The translations under genes were made by a program, and so were the position numbers. The notes beneath the pieces were generated by a model. It was not told the DNA's origin and did no database searches. It saw only the letters and a list, made by a program, of their open reading frames with translations. DNA of 64,000 nucleotides from contig JALIZF010001772.1 in assembly GCA_029948255.1 (NCBI GenBank), positions 482,501-546,500 on the forward strand. Reading direction: 5' to 3'. Each line of letters begins with the position of its first letter. Positions within the stretch are counted from its first letter, which is position 1. The stretch comes from Telmatactis stephensoni (Eukaryota > Cnidaria > Anthozoa > Actiniaria > Isophelliidae). This document shows, piece by piece, positions 1-11,057 of the stretch.

Positions 1-10
1 CAAGATACTA

Positions 11-254
11 AAGGCGCTGTTACACTGTGCAATTTTCCCAGCAACTTGTCTCGCAACGGCGTTTCAAAACAAGTTGTAGAGAAAATTATGGCGCTGTTAC
101 ACTGTGCAATTTTCCCTAGCAACTTGCAATATTTTTGGCCAGTTGCTGGGGAAAATTGCACAGTATAACAGCGCCATAATTTTCTCTGCAACTTGTTTTG
201 AAACGCCGTTGCGAGACAAGTTGCTGGAAAAATTGCACAATGTAACAGCGCCTT
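11..254. mobile_element. Foldback MITE, GGCGCTGTTAC family
   Basis: Two arms of about 115 bp are inverted copies of each other. The outer ends read AAGGCGCTGTTACACTGTGC on the left and the reverse complement on the right (to about 254). The arms share the segment carrying GCAACTTGTCTCGCAACG. The left arm holds a second internal copy of the terminus at about 91. No coding capacity is visible. A diverged one-arm relative lies at 38738-38852. The superfamily is not assignable from the sequence alone. Confidence 0.75.
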
Positions 255-553
255 AAGGAGGGAATGAAGATTTGATTGATGCCAATTTTTTTCCATGCAT
301 GAGATCTTGCTATGGCAACGAAAACCAAAGATCATTGAATTCAGTTTTCCTAAATTATCTTCCGTTTTTGATGAGCTCTAGAAAATTGGCTATATAGGTG
401 TTAAACTTCACTTTCTTGCACAGTTAACCAACTCAAAATCAGAAAGTTTTATCAGAGGGATTTTGAATAAATCGAGAAAGACTTATCAAAACTATCAAAT
501 TTGTGACTCGAAATTTAAGAACGAGAAAAAATTCCACCTTTCGCAAAATATTT

Positions 554-1230
554 TTAAATTGATGTCAAAAGTTGCCAAAAGTCGTTGTTTGTTGGTCCTG
601 TGAGCGGCTTTGATGTAAGTTGTTCCTTTGAAGAGATAGAATTTTGCTCGTCAACTGTGCTTTCGTTTGAATGGTCGACCAGTTTCCACTCTTTTAGCGC
701 TTTCAATGTTATTTCTTGAAGAAATCGATTCACGGGATTCAATCTTCCGCAATCTTGGCATCAATTAAAAGTTATTATCGTACGTTGATTCAAAGTTTAC
801 GTATTGATAGAAGCTGAGCTGGGATATGAGGCAAAATACATCTTTAAATTCCCAAAATATTGTGCTTTCGTGAAACCGAAAGTATTATGCAACGTTAGCA
901 TATTTGGCCATGCACAACATCTTTGATTCCATTGCATTGCAATACCTCCATAAACAGCAGAAAATATGTCATCTTTTTGATGTAAATACGTACAATAAAT
1001 GAATATCTAATCGTTAGAAAAAAAGCATTTATCAGAACCGAACAATTCTAGCTTGAGAGTTTAACTTTACTTCCGTAAGTAAAATTATGCAACATTAGCA
1101 ACTTACCATGAGCTTTGGATAATTCTTTTTCTTTTGCTTTATGAACATTTATAGAGCCGTAGATACACAACACCGACAACGGTATTCCCAAGATGGCCAA
1201 TATGAAAACAACGTAAAAAAACCGCTTCAT
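554..1230 (-). CDS. Possible small single-pass membrane protein, two exons
   Basis: Exon 1 runs 1230 to 1107 and exon 2 runs 753 to 554 on the minus strand, joining in phase 1 to give 107 residues. The start is the second ATG of the open frame, because it lies directly before a charged residue pair and a hydrophobic helix (about residues 4-25, FFYVVFILAILG...), which would be a signal anchor. The donor is a good CATG/GTAAGT; the acceptor after GATGCCAAG has only a weak pyrimidine tract. The rest is polar, with lysine/glutamate and serine/threonine runs and no recognisable domain. I do not recognise the family. The consistent phase and the hydrophobic N-terminus support it; the weak acceptor and repeat-rich surroundings count against it. 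Confidence 0.35.
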
Positions 1231-2138
1231 CGTTTTATGAAATCTTGGTGCGAAATGCCAAGTTGAAATATAATCAATATTCAATACAATGCTGCATAGC
1301 GATGGCATCACGAGTTTTAATTGATCGACCACCTGTGGCCAGTTGGAATCTCTAGATCTAGAATCAACTCAAAACAATTTTAACGGAAAATGGTCGGTTG
1401 AGTTCCAGTTCGAAATTCGAAAAAAATCCCGAAACTTATACAGCGGCACAAATGAGACGCTGGCTTAGGTGCAGAGGCTTAAAACAATGTCAGTGGAAAA
1501 CGGTCTCACGAGTTCGTGATTATATAGTTCGTCGAGAAATCATCGCGTTTTAGATGCCAATATAGACAATGGCCATGGCATGAGACTAAATTCTTAAAAG
1601 AAAACAGCAAGACTTGTATGAACAAAACTAGAGCTTCAGATCCAAGAAAACATCCGTTATCCCGGACTCTGGCTGGAGGCTTCAAACACAAGATATGCCA
1701 TAGCAGTTTAATTATAGACATATGCATCAATATGCATCGTTATGCGCTTGGATCACTTTCAAACGTCATATATCCTTTTACGATTAGACAAAAATATATA
1801 CCCATATTTAATTCATTTTTGGGCCGCAAGAATTCCCAGTAATGTTCGTCATCAAAATCAAAATTTAATTTGCTAAACGACATCTCGAAAATAAAGCAAT
1901 GAGAGAATTTTAATAACGTTTTTAAGCTGAATAAATTGAAAATAATTCAAGGCATATCTATTTAATACCAAATCTGTATGCCATTACTAAGTTGAAAAGT
2001 TTATCCCACAGTGGGTTGTCGATGGTTATTACGCTCAATCACACAGTCATAAAAATGTAGATGCTACTGATTTGTTTTGATGTTATGGTCTGGTAACGTT
2101 CAACTGACCTAGCTTTTCTAAAGAGATTCAATGATAGA
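1231..2138. other. Intergenic stretch, no feature seen
   Basis: AT-rich sequence with short open frames on both strands that have no splice context or family resemblance. I see no RNA gene or clear repeat here. Confidence 0.5.
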
Positions 2139-2388
2139 TACAAACACTAAAAGTGTGCAACATAAATAGTACTAAATAGTGCTACATTATGTAAATTCTT
2201 TTGTTTTCTATTGTCTAATTAGTGCTATTTAGTACTAAATAGTGCACATCCTCGGGGACCCAGGGCGAAGGGGGAGGGGGAGGACCGGAGGGGGAGGGGG
2301 AGGGGGAAGGAAAGGAAAAGGGGAAAAGGACGCCCTGGGCATTTGACTACCCCAAACCATTTCCAACGGCAAAACTTAATCCTCTCTC

Positions 2389-2429
2389 TGATTGGCCTCA
2401 TTATAATTTAATTATAATGAGGCCAATCA
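2389..2429. repeat. 41-bp near-perfect palindrome
   Basis: Arms TGATTGGCCTCATTATAAT and the exact complement flank a 3-base centre. It sits between the left inner arm of the surrounding element and the helicase fragment, and may be the joined ends of a second, deleted element. Confidence 0.7.
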
Positions 2430-2438
2430 GAAGCATTT

Positions 2439-2652
2439 GTGCGGTTGAGCTCGATTCGTCTAAAATTACAAGTAAACAAGTTGACCCCACGCATTGCAAC
2501 ACCTCTTAAACAAAGCGAGCGGACACGTGAAAACCTTAAACAGAAACAGAAGCTGGTTGTATCGAAAATTATTCAGAAACAAGATGTGTTTGCAAAGCTA
2601 CCCACAGGATTCGGGAAAAGTTTGACTTTAATACCAAATTTTGCCTGATCTC
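2439..2652 (+). pseudogene. RecQ-like helicase N-terminal fragment inside a transposon
   Basis: An open stretch of about 70 codons ends in LPTGFGKSL, a Walker A (P-loop) motif in the form used by RecQ-family helicases, preceded by a lysine/glutamine-rich lead-in and DVFAKLP. It stops at a TGA just after the P-loop, so the DEAH box and all later motifs are missing. It lies within an inverted-repeat element, which fits the multi-copy RecQ-like sequences carried by transposons in cnidarian genomes. That last point is general knowledge and was not checked here. It is not a functional helicase. Confidence 0.5.
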
Positions 2653-2937
2653 GGTGTGCAGACTTGACACACAAACATGTTAAACTGTCATAACATCCAA
2701 GCGTTAATTGAGATGTGCCAGATATTTTTGTTATATGACCTTGTTTACGTGGGATATCCCTAATAGGATTAAGTTTTGCCGTTGGAAATGGTTTGGGGTA
2801 GTCAAATGCCCAGGGCGTCCTTTTCCCCTTTTCCTTTCCTTCCCCCTCCCCCTCCCCCTCCGGTCCTCCCCCTCCCCCATCGCCCTGGGTCCCCGAGGAT
2901 GAATAGTGCAAAGTATTGCACACTTTTAGTGTTTGTA

Positions 2938-4070
2938 CTCTATAGGAGGTCAATGCCTTACAGCGTATTGTTTTTGAAAACCAAAATTTAAACTGAAAAA
3001 TATCAAGATAAAAGTTTTTATAGAAAATGACAATTCTCCAAATGAAATTAAGAACAAATTTGGACACCTTGGTTTTTGTCCAATTAAAAACCTTTAAAAA
3101 CAAATGATATGTATTTTGACCAATCAGAAAGCAGCATTTGTTCTGAAAAAAATGAGAATTAAACTAAGTTTCGAGAGAAAAATGATGAACTGTTTTGGAC
3201 TGAAAATTTTGTTGTTTTTTTTACTGTTTTTTATTCCTATTAATTGAGTCGGAATACCAATTAAGTTGTTATGGCAACGATGCGTGAAAAAGAACATCGT
3301 TCGCACTTTATTTGTGGATTGTTTTGTTTTGTTTTTTCAAATTAGGGACCGGTCATTATTTATGTAGAGGGGGAAGGGACAAAAAGAAGGGGGGGTCAAG
3401 CCTATTTCAGATTGGCTATAGGTGGGGCTCAACTTTTTTATAAATACCTTGAGAGGGGCCATCAGTTTTAAGAGGGATCCATTAGCAAAGATGGGTAAAA
3501 CAATTAAAATATTGGAGTGCAAACAATATATGTAAAACAGTAATACTAAATTGTACAAATTTATACAACATCTATTGTTTTCTTTTGTTCAAAACACTGC
3601 CATTTTGTATGCCTTAGTGATTTGTATTTTACAGAAATACTGTTTGCACTCTGAACACTTATTCAATATTATCTCAAATTTTAGTTTATTATTAAAAGAA
3701 TGTAGACCTATCTGCTTTAATATTTGCTTTGACTGAATTTTCTTTTAACAAAATGCTAATGTCCCATAACCCATAACCCATGAGGCAATTAAACATGATG
3801 TAGCAACAAAAAGGTAGTCCTTTTACAACTATAAGTACATCACTGGAAACTGAGAATTATGTCAATTTTGCAATTTGAAAAATTTATAAAAGTTAAGATC
3901 TATATTTTCCTTTTTTTGTTATTTAGCAAAAATATCACGTTCAGTATATTTAATACTAGCACACAATACACTGATTTTGTAATTTAATAGGTTAGTCCAA
4001 AGTTATCAAGGAAATCATCTTATAATCGTATGCGACAAGCTTTTTAATAATTAAAGACAGATATTAGAGA
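2938..4070. other. Intergenic stretch, no feature seen
   Basis: AT-rich, with a degenerate TTTTG run near 3317 and short unsupported frames. No gene or clear element is recognised. Confidence 0.45.
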
Positions 4071-4312
4071 CCTAAGGCCAAGTTCAGACGTCGAACTTTT
4101 GTCGTGTCGAATCTAATAGTTGCATTTTGTAGATGAGAAGTGCGGCGTCTGTACCTATTGCATTTGACAGATTTGATTAAGTATTAATTTGAAAAATTCA
4201 GTTTGAATCAAATTTGTCAAATTCATTTGGTTCAGAAGCCGCACTTCTCGTCTACAAAACGCAACTATTAGATTCGACGCGGCAAAAGTTCGGCGTCTGA
4301 ACTGGACCTAAG
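4071..4312. mobile_element. MITE with long inverted arms
   Basis: The left arm from 4077 (GCCAAGTTCAGACG, then GAACTTTTG) and the right arm ending before 4307 are inverted copies over about 90 bp, including the shared GAATCTAATAGTTGC segment. CCTAAG occurs at 4071-4076 and 4307-4312 and is a candidate target duplication. There is no open frame. Confidence 0.75.
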
Positions 4313-4494
4313 ATTGGTGTTTACGGCAAACGGTAACCGTCAAACGGCAGACTTTAGCTATCTGTCCTCAGCCGTTTGCGGGGTACACTAAAGTTAAAAA
4401 GTACAAATTGTAGAATAAATTCGACCAAATTACAAGATCAAAAAGGTTCTGTCTTTATAAAAGCCAATAATTAGTGGTTATTTGATGGTTTTCT

Positions 4495-5334
4495 ATGGAA
4501 TACGGGTGAATATTTCACGAGAAATTTATGTTATTAGTATACAACGAGCCTCGAGCCTAGGCGAGTTGTATATAAAATAACATAAATTTCGAGTGAAATG
4601 TTCACCAGTATTCCATTAAAAAAACATTAAATAACCATATTATCCTATAACTATTACACATTTTAGTCAAAAATTACGCTTTTCTAAAGAGATCGTGACG
4701 CCAACATTTTTATTGGAAAAATCCTCTGTCAAACATTTTCGTGCGTTTGTTTTTTTCCCCAACCCATCTTAGCGAAGCCGTTTTATTTTTTCTCTTTGCT
4801 TGACTGAGCACTTCTCGATGAGCTTTGGGTAGTTTTTACCTCTCAAATATCGGCCAGTGGAGTTTCTGTAAGACGTTAGAGTATTTGGTTTGCGAATTTC
4901 CACTGTAGAAATGTTCAAGCGTTCTGGTTCAGTTGGACTCTCTTTGCAGTACGTACTAGTAGCCTTGTGAAATAAAGTCCAAAACCTTCTTAGTGTCCAC
5001 CTCAGTCTTCTTTTGTGTTCTTGGGTTCTTTTGTGACTCTATAATGATCAATATTTTCTTCTGAGAGAGAAGAAATCGCATTTGAAGTAGTTGAAATCGA
5101 TCGAAACTCGACGATGCAAACGCGCCGGCGGTTTCCCGCTCGTTTCTCAGCTAATTATATATTCAAAAAATATTGAATTTCATTGGCTAAATTCAAATTT
5201 TGAGCAATCTAATTGGCTGATACATTTTATGAAATACCGCTCTGTATTCATAGCAAATCCATGAAATACCGCTCTGTATTCATAGAAAATGCTTAGCTCT
5301 GATTGGCTAATGTGTAATAGTTATAGGATAATGT
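4495..5334. repeat. Composite foldback region
   Basis: A hairpin at about 4495-4622 pairs TGGAATACGGGTGAATATTT with its imperfect complement around a GAGCCTCGAGCC centre. Larger inverted ends ATCCTATAACTATTACAC (about 4643) and its complement (about 5310-5334) enclose the rest, suggesting a larger element. A direct duplication of about 35 bp (ATGAAATACCGCTCTGTATT) lies at about 5228-5285. Confidence 0.55.
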
Positions 5335-6529
5335 ACAGATTAAAATATTCGAAAGATAAAATAGGAACCTGGATCAATATGAAATTGATGTCAACCTCGA
5401 AAAACCTTCAATTCGAAATCTAAAAAATACCTTGTATGCCTCCATGCATCAACTTTACCTCCGTCTCTGAACCACCCCCCATAACCCCTTCCTCGAACTA
5501 AAAGGACTTTGCAGAGAAGAACACGAAGGAGAAAGTGTATTTTTTCAGAGGAGGGTGAAGAATCTAAAGAATGGATTCGAAGTAGATTTTAAGATAACAG
5601 AGTTGTCATGCCGGGAAAGTGGGGAGGAAAGAGGGGTTAATTAGAGTAGGGTTGATTTGTGTTCATTTCCTTATTGGAAATAATGAGGACATTTAGATGA
5701 ATAAAGGGGACGTGTTGTAAGCAATATTGGCGGTAGACTCAACGAATAAGACTTTTCAAAATTCATCTGAAGAGAAAAGAGTGTAACACATGTTAGATAA
5801 AGCAAAATAAAGAAAAAATATGATGGAAATACAGTGTTTACAATCGTTTTCAAGCACTGTAGCGCAACTTAAAATGAAATGGCGCCCCCAAAACAGTTCC
5901 ATGATTCAACTCGAGTTAACTTCGAATAGCTAATACTTTATTTATTTTCATTATTGAACGAGACTGCGAGAAGTCCAACTTTACTTTTTCCTCTAAATTA
6001 AAAAAAGGGGAAAAAATATAAAGGAATGCCTGCTTATCTAGCTTGGCTGAACAGGAGATCACACTTATGCTCCTCCTTTTTTTTATTAATTCGGTACTAT
6101 TTGAATGCCACAACCGGAACCGCATACATTCTGGTACATTATATTGATCATTATATTCGAGAATTTGAACCAAAACCAAAAAGCACTCTCTATATATTAA
6201 AGATTCCTTTATATATATTTTTTGTTCTTTTTTACTTGATTCACCTGTTTCTTTGGTCGACCTGAACGACTCAGTTTGTATTTCAAGTATTAATTCCTCC
6301 TCCTCCAAGGACTCACTGACAGAAAAAAGGGTGGACGTTCAGTCATGCAGCTGACGATAAAAAACAGTTAAAATTCCAGTTGGATGACTGAATGAAGAGT
6401 CGATCTGAAAAGCAATTCATTGCCCTTTATAAAATTAAAAAGCTGAATCTTTAATACTAATTTTCAGAGTGAAAAAAAGTTTTAACTTAAGTATTCTTTT
6501 TAAGAAATGTTTTTCTATTTATCATAAAA
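5335..6529. other. Intergenic stretch upstream of the duplicated gene pair
   Basis: AT-rich. The longest open frame is on the minus strand (6308 to 5916, 130 codons, glutamate-rich start). It has no domain, no visible signal or splice partner, and no copy upstream of the second gene, so I do not call it a gene. Nothing else is seen. Confidence 0.4.
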
Positions 6530-6782
6530 ATACTGGTTGATATTTTGCGATACTGAGGAATTAAAAGATTAAAATGAGGTCTCAGTTAACCTGCAAGTTA
6601 TTTACCAAGTTCAAATAAACTGATACATAACTTGGGGTCAGCTACTTGACGGGTTGTATTACGCCATTGATGTAAGGGTCACTAGCCTGGACACACACTG
6701 ACAAATCTGGTTATTCTACCATTGTACTAGATATACAAGAGAACTCAGTCAGTGTTACAGCTAAAACAAACGTCTTGTCATC
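6530..6782 (+). promoter_or_regulatory. Conserved upstream region of copy A
   Basis: The 250 bp before the start codon are closely similar to 14046-14301 in front of copy B. Shared blocks include GGTCAGCTACTTGACGGGTT, AAGGGTCACTAGCCT, and ATACAAGAGAACTCAGTCAG just before the ATG. The similarity begins abruptly near 6530 and therefore marks the left edge of the tandem duplication. It probably holds the core promoter and 5' leader. No convincing TATA box is seen. Confidence 0.5.
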
Positions 6783-9700
6783 ATGACTTTCAAGGCCGTG
6801 CTTCTATTAATGATTTTATCAAGTTCTTTGGGTAAAGATCACAAAAGAGAAAATAGTGCGGACAAAAAACATGTTGTTGTCGTTCAATCACATAAAGAAA
6901 GACACCATAAATCAGGTAGGAAATAAAATAAAGAAGAACGAGAAAATAGCTACCGTGAATAATTTATCTTGTAAAAGTTCGTGTTAATTAACCGACTAGT
7001 TTAGTTAGGTTTGGTAGAACAAGATTAAACTGACACCTAGATTTTCTTTTGTTTCATTTTGCTTTTGCATTGATAAAATACGTATAAGTAATGAGGAGTG
7101 CGATATCAAGTTGAATTCCGAGAGGCCGTAGGCCGAGTGATTTTAGACTTGATAAAACACGATTCGTGAGTTATTAAATGGCTTCAAAAACTCCATCAAT
7201 TTAAGTAATACCCAATAAAAATTTCACACGAAATGTTGAAAAAGACACGAATTCATATAATTATAGAACTGCTTGTGACATTGTGATCATGCGCATAGTG
7301 CACCAACATCCCACATTTGAAAGAGGTTGTGTATTTGTCAATAGGAAGAGCCTCACCGTATAACACCTGGTCACTCAGTGGTTGTTATTTAATTGTGAGA
7401 TTGTCATTATGAGGCTTAAGTCTTTATATAAAATTGAGAGAGAATATACTAATAAGGAAGACTTTATCAGGAAAAAAGTTGGATGGCCGAGACGTTTCTG
7501 GGAGGAACAGCAACGCTTCATTAGACAACCAGTAGGCGGTATCCCTTATCCTACTAAAACAGCAAGTCTCACTCTTGAAGGAGTGAGTAAGTAGCGCAAT
7601 GATTTTGGCAAGCTAGCACCCCCTGACAAACCGACCACTTTAAGAATGCTTATCATAAAGGCGATTAAGTGTTATTTCAACGATGATAATCGCTTCTTTT
7701 AAACGAACTTAAATGTTGTGCACAAAGCATTGTCGTTTAATGGTAGCAGTAGAAGTTTCAGTGTATTTTGATACTAAATCAAGATTTTCTAAAACACAGA
7801 TGTTGTTGTGGTTGGTCAAGAACCAGAAAATGGAAGTGGAGAAGAAGAGATTGACAAAGACACGGTAGATTGTACTAACTCTTATATTACAAACAAGAAT
7901 TACGTACATGTTGACGACGAAGCACGAGGACGCATGCACTTTCGATCGGTGTGCTGGTGACGTGCATCGAGTTCTGGCCTGATAAAACGCAATCTTGTTT
8001 TTGAGATATATGTTAAGCAAAGTCTATAATTTTGTTAAAACTGAGTGAGGTCAAATTCAGTAGAATGCTTACTTTACGTCGGTCCCAAATGTTTCTTGAG
8101 GACTTAATTTGATTTTAAAGCAGCAAAAAAATGTTACTCCATAGGTTTTTTGAAGAAAAATGGATACAAAAAAATGTCCACATTTTTCCATATCAATATT
8201 GCCTTGCGCCTTGGGGGTGTCAACAGACTTTTGAAAGTCCGAGCTGCTGAAGGGGGTTTGTAGATTTTTGTGAGCTTTGATTTTGCCAATGTGTAGGGTA
8301 TGTTCAGTCATCAGATTTATGAGCTGCTTCGTCATCGACGCCATTTTGTTTGATATATATTACAATAGATAACCCAGAACAAAAGGCATGATGGTATAGA
8401 CCTCTTTTGCCCATTTCAGACCATGTGACATTCCCTTGAGAACTGTTCTTTTATGATGAACATGTGAAAATATTTACATATGAAAGAATCAACTCCCAAA
8501 AGTGACATCACGCAATATGAAATGGGACAACAAACAACGAAGCTAAAGATGTCTATTGTTAAAGTAGTGAATACCGAGAAAAAATCAGTATCGAAAATGT
8601 TCCACTGAAGTCCACTGGAGGGGTTTAGAACGGCTGTTATCAGGCTAGGATAATCCTATGCCATATTTCTTGCATTTTTGTTCTACACACCATTGAAATT
8701 TTTTTTTTTCCATTTTTCTTTTTCTTTATCTCTCATCTAGCTTGTATCGTTATCAAACAATGTCATGTCCACGACCAATTTACTACACTCTCAATCTGAC
8801 TTCATACGAAACTTGGAGAACCAAGTGGAAATACTTCATAGTGAAATTCTCATACAAAATGAGAGGGTAAACAACATATCTACTGCTGCAGGCCAAAAGT
8901 ATATGGATATCAAGAACTCCCAAAAAAACATTACAAAGTTGGTAAATGCTCTTGTAGTGATGTGGACACAGTCCGAAAAAAATTATGTCAGGTTGATCAA
9001 AGATATGAAGAAAAAAATGAAAAAAGAAAGAAAATTAGTCATGCAAGCAAATGCCACAACTGAGAAAAGATTTAAAGATTTGGAAGATAAATTAGACATT
9101 TTGCAAATTGGATCTGATAATGCAAGACGATTGGCTGCTTCAAAGAGATCACGTGAGTTGAACATGGACACAAGTTAAGATGCAACTTTTCTTGTAACGT
9201 TGCTCGCAACACTAGTTTAAGTGCACAGTGTGTCTACCCCTGCAGCAGTGATGCGCAACGTTGTAGAAAACGCTGCAGAAGTAGAACTCGGTTCTGCAAT
9301 GAGCTATTATCATGTAATTCCAAAAGTCACAGTACAGAAATATAATTACCATAGCTGAAAGAGCACGTCAAAATTAGTAAAACTGTGAAGTTTGAATGAA
9401 GTAACTTTCAAACTCACGAAAATATGAATTTTCCGAAATCGAAATTTTGTATGAAAACATTTGCTGGTAGGCAAGAGATGCCTACCAGCAAAGGTTTTGT
9501 TACAAATTCATTCACACTTTTCAAAAATCCATATATATTCTCGCGAGCTTTGGATTTAATTCCTTCAAACTATACTGTCTTGCTAATTTTAACATGCTCT
9601 TTCCATCTATGTTTTACGAATTCAAAAATACCTGATAAAAGCTCATTGTTGTGCGCATCTGTTACGGGGATGGACGACACACGGTGCAACTGTGCTTCGC

Positions 9701-10569
9701 GCAATGCTGCAGTTAAAGTTCCAGGAAAAATTGCGTCGTTTGCCTATTTTTGATTGATTGGGTGAGTGAGAACAAACAATCGGGTCAAGTCGAGGTTCAA
9801 ATTGTTTGAGTGGACCCTCGTTTTGAATTTTTTGCTTTGTTCATTTATCACCTAATCAAGAATTTGGTAGTGCATGTATTTTATGAAATTAAAACATTAC
9901 CTGTTGTATCAAAATTGGTCGTGTCGTGATTTGTCGTGATGTGTGAACTTGAGTAAATATATAATAAGTGGTAAATTACGCGAGCTCTGATTCGTCGAGA
10001 TTTGAAAATTGTGTGCAGATTACAGAACACACCTACAGATAAGTCGCAAAGCCAGCGCTGTTTCAATATTTCGAAAGCAAACATTAAGGAAAAACATAAT
10101 ACAAAACAAATCGATTGTATTTTCCATGCGTCTGTATTCTAATAAAGATACAAAGAAAACGTCAAAATGTCATGAGAATAACTTTCACGCGCCACTCAAC
10201 TTCGTCTTACGGCGTACCTTTTTGTTCTCACCACAGTTTGACGTCATCTGTGCATCTATTAGAGTACAGACGCACGGAAAGGTGGATTTAAATTTGTAAA
10301 GTTTTGTTAGCCGTGAAAGTAATAGCGTATGTATACATTATTGCTCCTTAGGATGGCCGCGTGGACACTACTGCATATTAGCCAACGGCGCCTGCCCGTC
10401 AGGTTTCACGAAAGAAAAAGCTTTCTTGAAAGGTGTGTACATCTATGGAACTAGCGAACACTACGTGAAGAGTAAGAGTTATGGTAGTAGTTACATGGGT
10501 TGCTATGGGCAACCGTGCAATAGCTATGGGAATTTTGCTACTATTAACATCGAGAGCTGTTGTAAGTGA
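6783..10569 (+). CDS. Secreted coiled-coil protein with ApeC-like C-terminus, copy A
   Basis: Exons 6783-6915, 7800-7864, 8741-9152 and 10352-10569 join in phase to give 275 residues. Residues 1-17 form a signal peptide (MTFKAVLLLMILSSSLG). A basic His/Lys segment follows to residue 44, then an acidic linker (45-66, with GEEEIDKD). Exon 3 (67-203) is a long charged helix with heptad-like spacing, expected to be a coiled coil, with three N-glycosylation sequons (NIS, NIT, NAT). Exon 4 holds WPRGHYCI, CPSGF, GCYGQPC and a final CC. This resembles the WPxGxYCI...CP half of ApeC (apextrin) domains; that match is from memory and tentative. A polyadenylation signal AATAAA lies at 10691. It is probably an extracellular, perhaps oligomeric, adhesive or recognition protein. 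A paralogue lies 7.5 kb downstream. Confidence 0.75.
9298..9648. mobile_element. MITE inserted in intron 3 of copy A only
   Basis: Inverted ends begin AATGAGCT at 9298 and finish AGCTCATT at 9648. Inner arms pair GAAAGAGCACGTCAAAATTA with its imperfect complement near 9560-9605. The centre is a perfect hairpin at about 9461-9491 (TTTGCTGGTAGGCA). Copy B at the matching place (about 17142) has uninterrupted flanking sequence, so the insertion came after the gene duplication. Confidence 0.7.
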
Positions 10570-10830
10570 ACTTGTTAATACATAAACAAATGTTACGTCA
10601 GACAGGCAACAAATTGTAAATGCAGCTTTTATCATGATATGGTATGTTATGTTTTATGGTAAATGAGGAAATTTGTAGAGATCATTTATTAATAAAGAGG
10701 ACTGTACTTTTTAATTGATCTGTCTGGACTGTTGACTTCTTTCAATCAAAGTGTTTTTCTCTCGGTCATTCGTTCAGACTTCTTTTGATCAACAAGCAAG
10801 TGGTCAGTCGTCAGCGATGGCAGCCACAAG
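10570..10830. other. 3' flank of copy A
   Basis: This contains the likely polyadenylation signal at 10691-10696. Similarity to the 3' flank of copy B fades here, marking the right edge of the duplicated unit. Nothing else is seen. Confidence 0.4.
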
Positions 10831-10831
10831 G

Positions 10832-11057
10832 AGGCAGCATGGCCGAGTGGTCAGAGCGTTGGTCTCGCAATCTGGCGGTCCCAGGTTCGATTCCTGCTCT
10901 GGCCACTAGCTGAGACTGAATTTGTTGCGATTTCGATTAGTTCAAATTCAGTTTCTCGGCCATGCTTGTAATAGAGCCAACTGGTTCGCCTCCTTGCCAG
11001 CACATATAGATATTTGCGGTATATAAATCTTAAACATTATTATTATCATTATTATTT
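10832..11057 (+). mobile_element. tRNA-derived SINE
   Basis: The head is tRNA-like, with RNA polymerase III box A TGGCCGAGTGG (10840-10850) and box B GGTTCGATTCC (10884-10894) spaced as in a tRNA. The two ends of the tRNA-like part do not form an acceptor stem. A tail follows (GCTGAGACTGAATTTGTT..., CAACTGGTTCGCC) and ends in an ATT-rich run. A second, headless copy of the tail lies at 15468-15606, which supports a mobile element over a working tRNA gene. Confidence 0.8.

Larger units (their letters stand above)
2139..2937. mobile_element. Inverted-repeat element carrying a helicase fragment
   Basis: A perfect 22-bp terminal inverted repeat lies at 2139-2160 and 2916-2937 (ACAAACACTAAAAGTGTGCA core). 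Inside it, long purine-rich arms at 2249-2382 and 2766-2900 are near-identical inverted copies, each with CCTCGGGGACCCAGGG followed by GGGGGA runs. The roughly 380-bp centre holds a palindrome and a RecQ-like helicase fragment. Only the left side carries an extra piece of about 90 bp between terminus and arm, so the element looks rearranged or nested. No clear target-site duplication was found. Confidence 0.7.

Noticed and set aside
2573..3103. 176-codon minus-strand open frame
   Set aside because: Runs through the G/C-rich inverted arm and antisense to the helicase fragment; its Gly/Glu/Lys runs come from the repeat.
7382..7594. 70-codon plus-strand frame in intron 1 of copy A
   Set aside because: No counterpart in copy B, no splice phase that fits the gene, and no recognised domain.
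8069..8344. 91-codon minus-strand frame in intron 2 of copy A
   Set aside because: The matching intron of copy B does not keep the frame, so it is not under coding constraint.
10831..10905. Working tRNA gene
   Set aside because: Box A and box B are good, but the 5' end (GGCAGCA) does not pair with the 3' end (TGGCCAC), the anticodon stem is weak, and a headless copy of the attached tail exists nearby, so it is a SINE.
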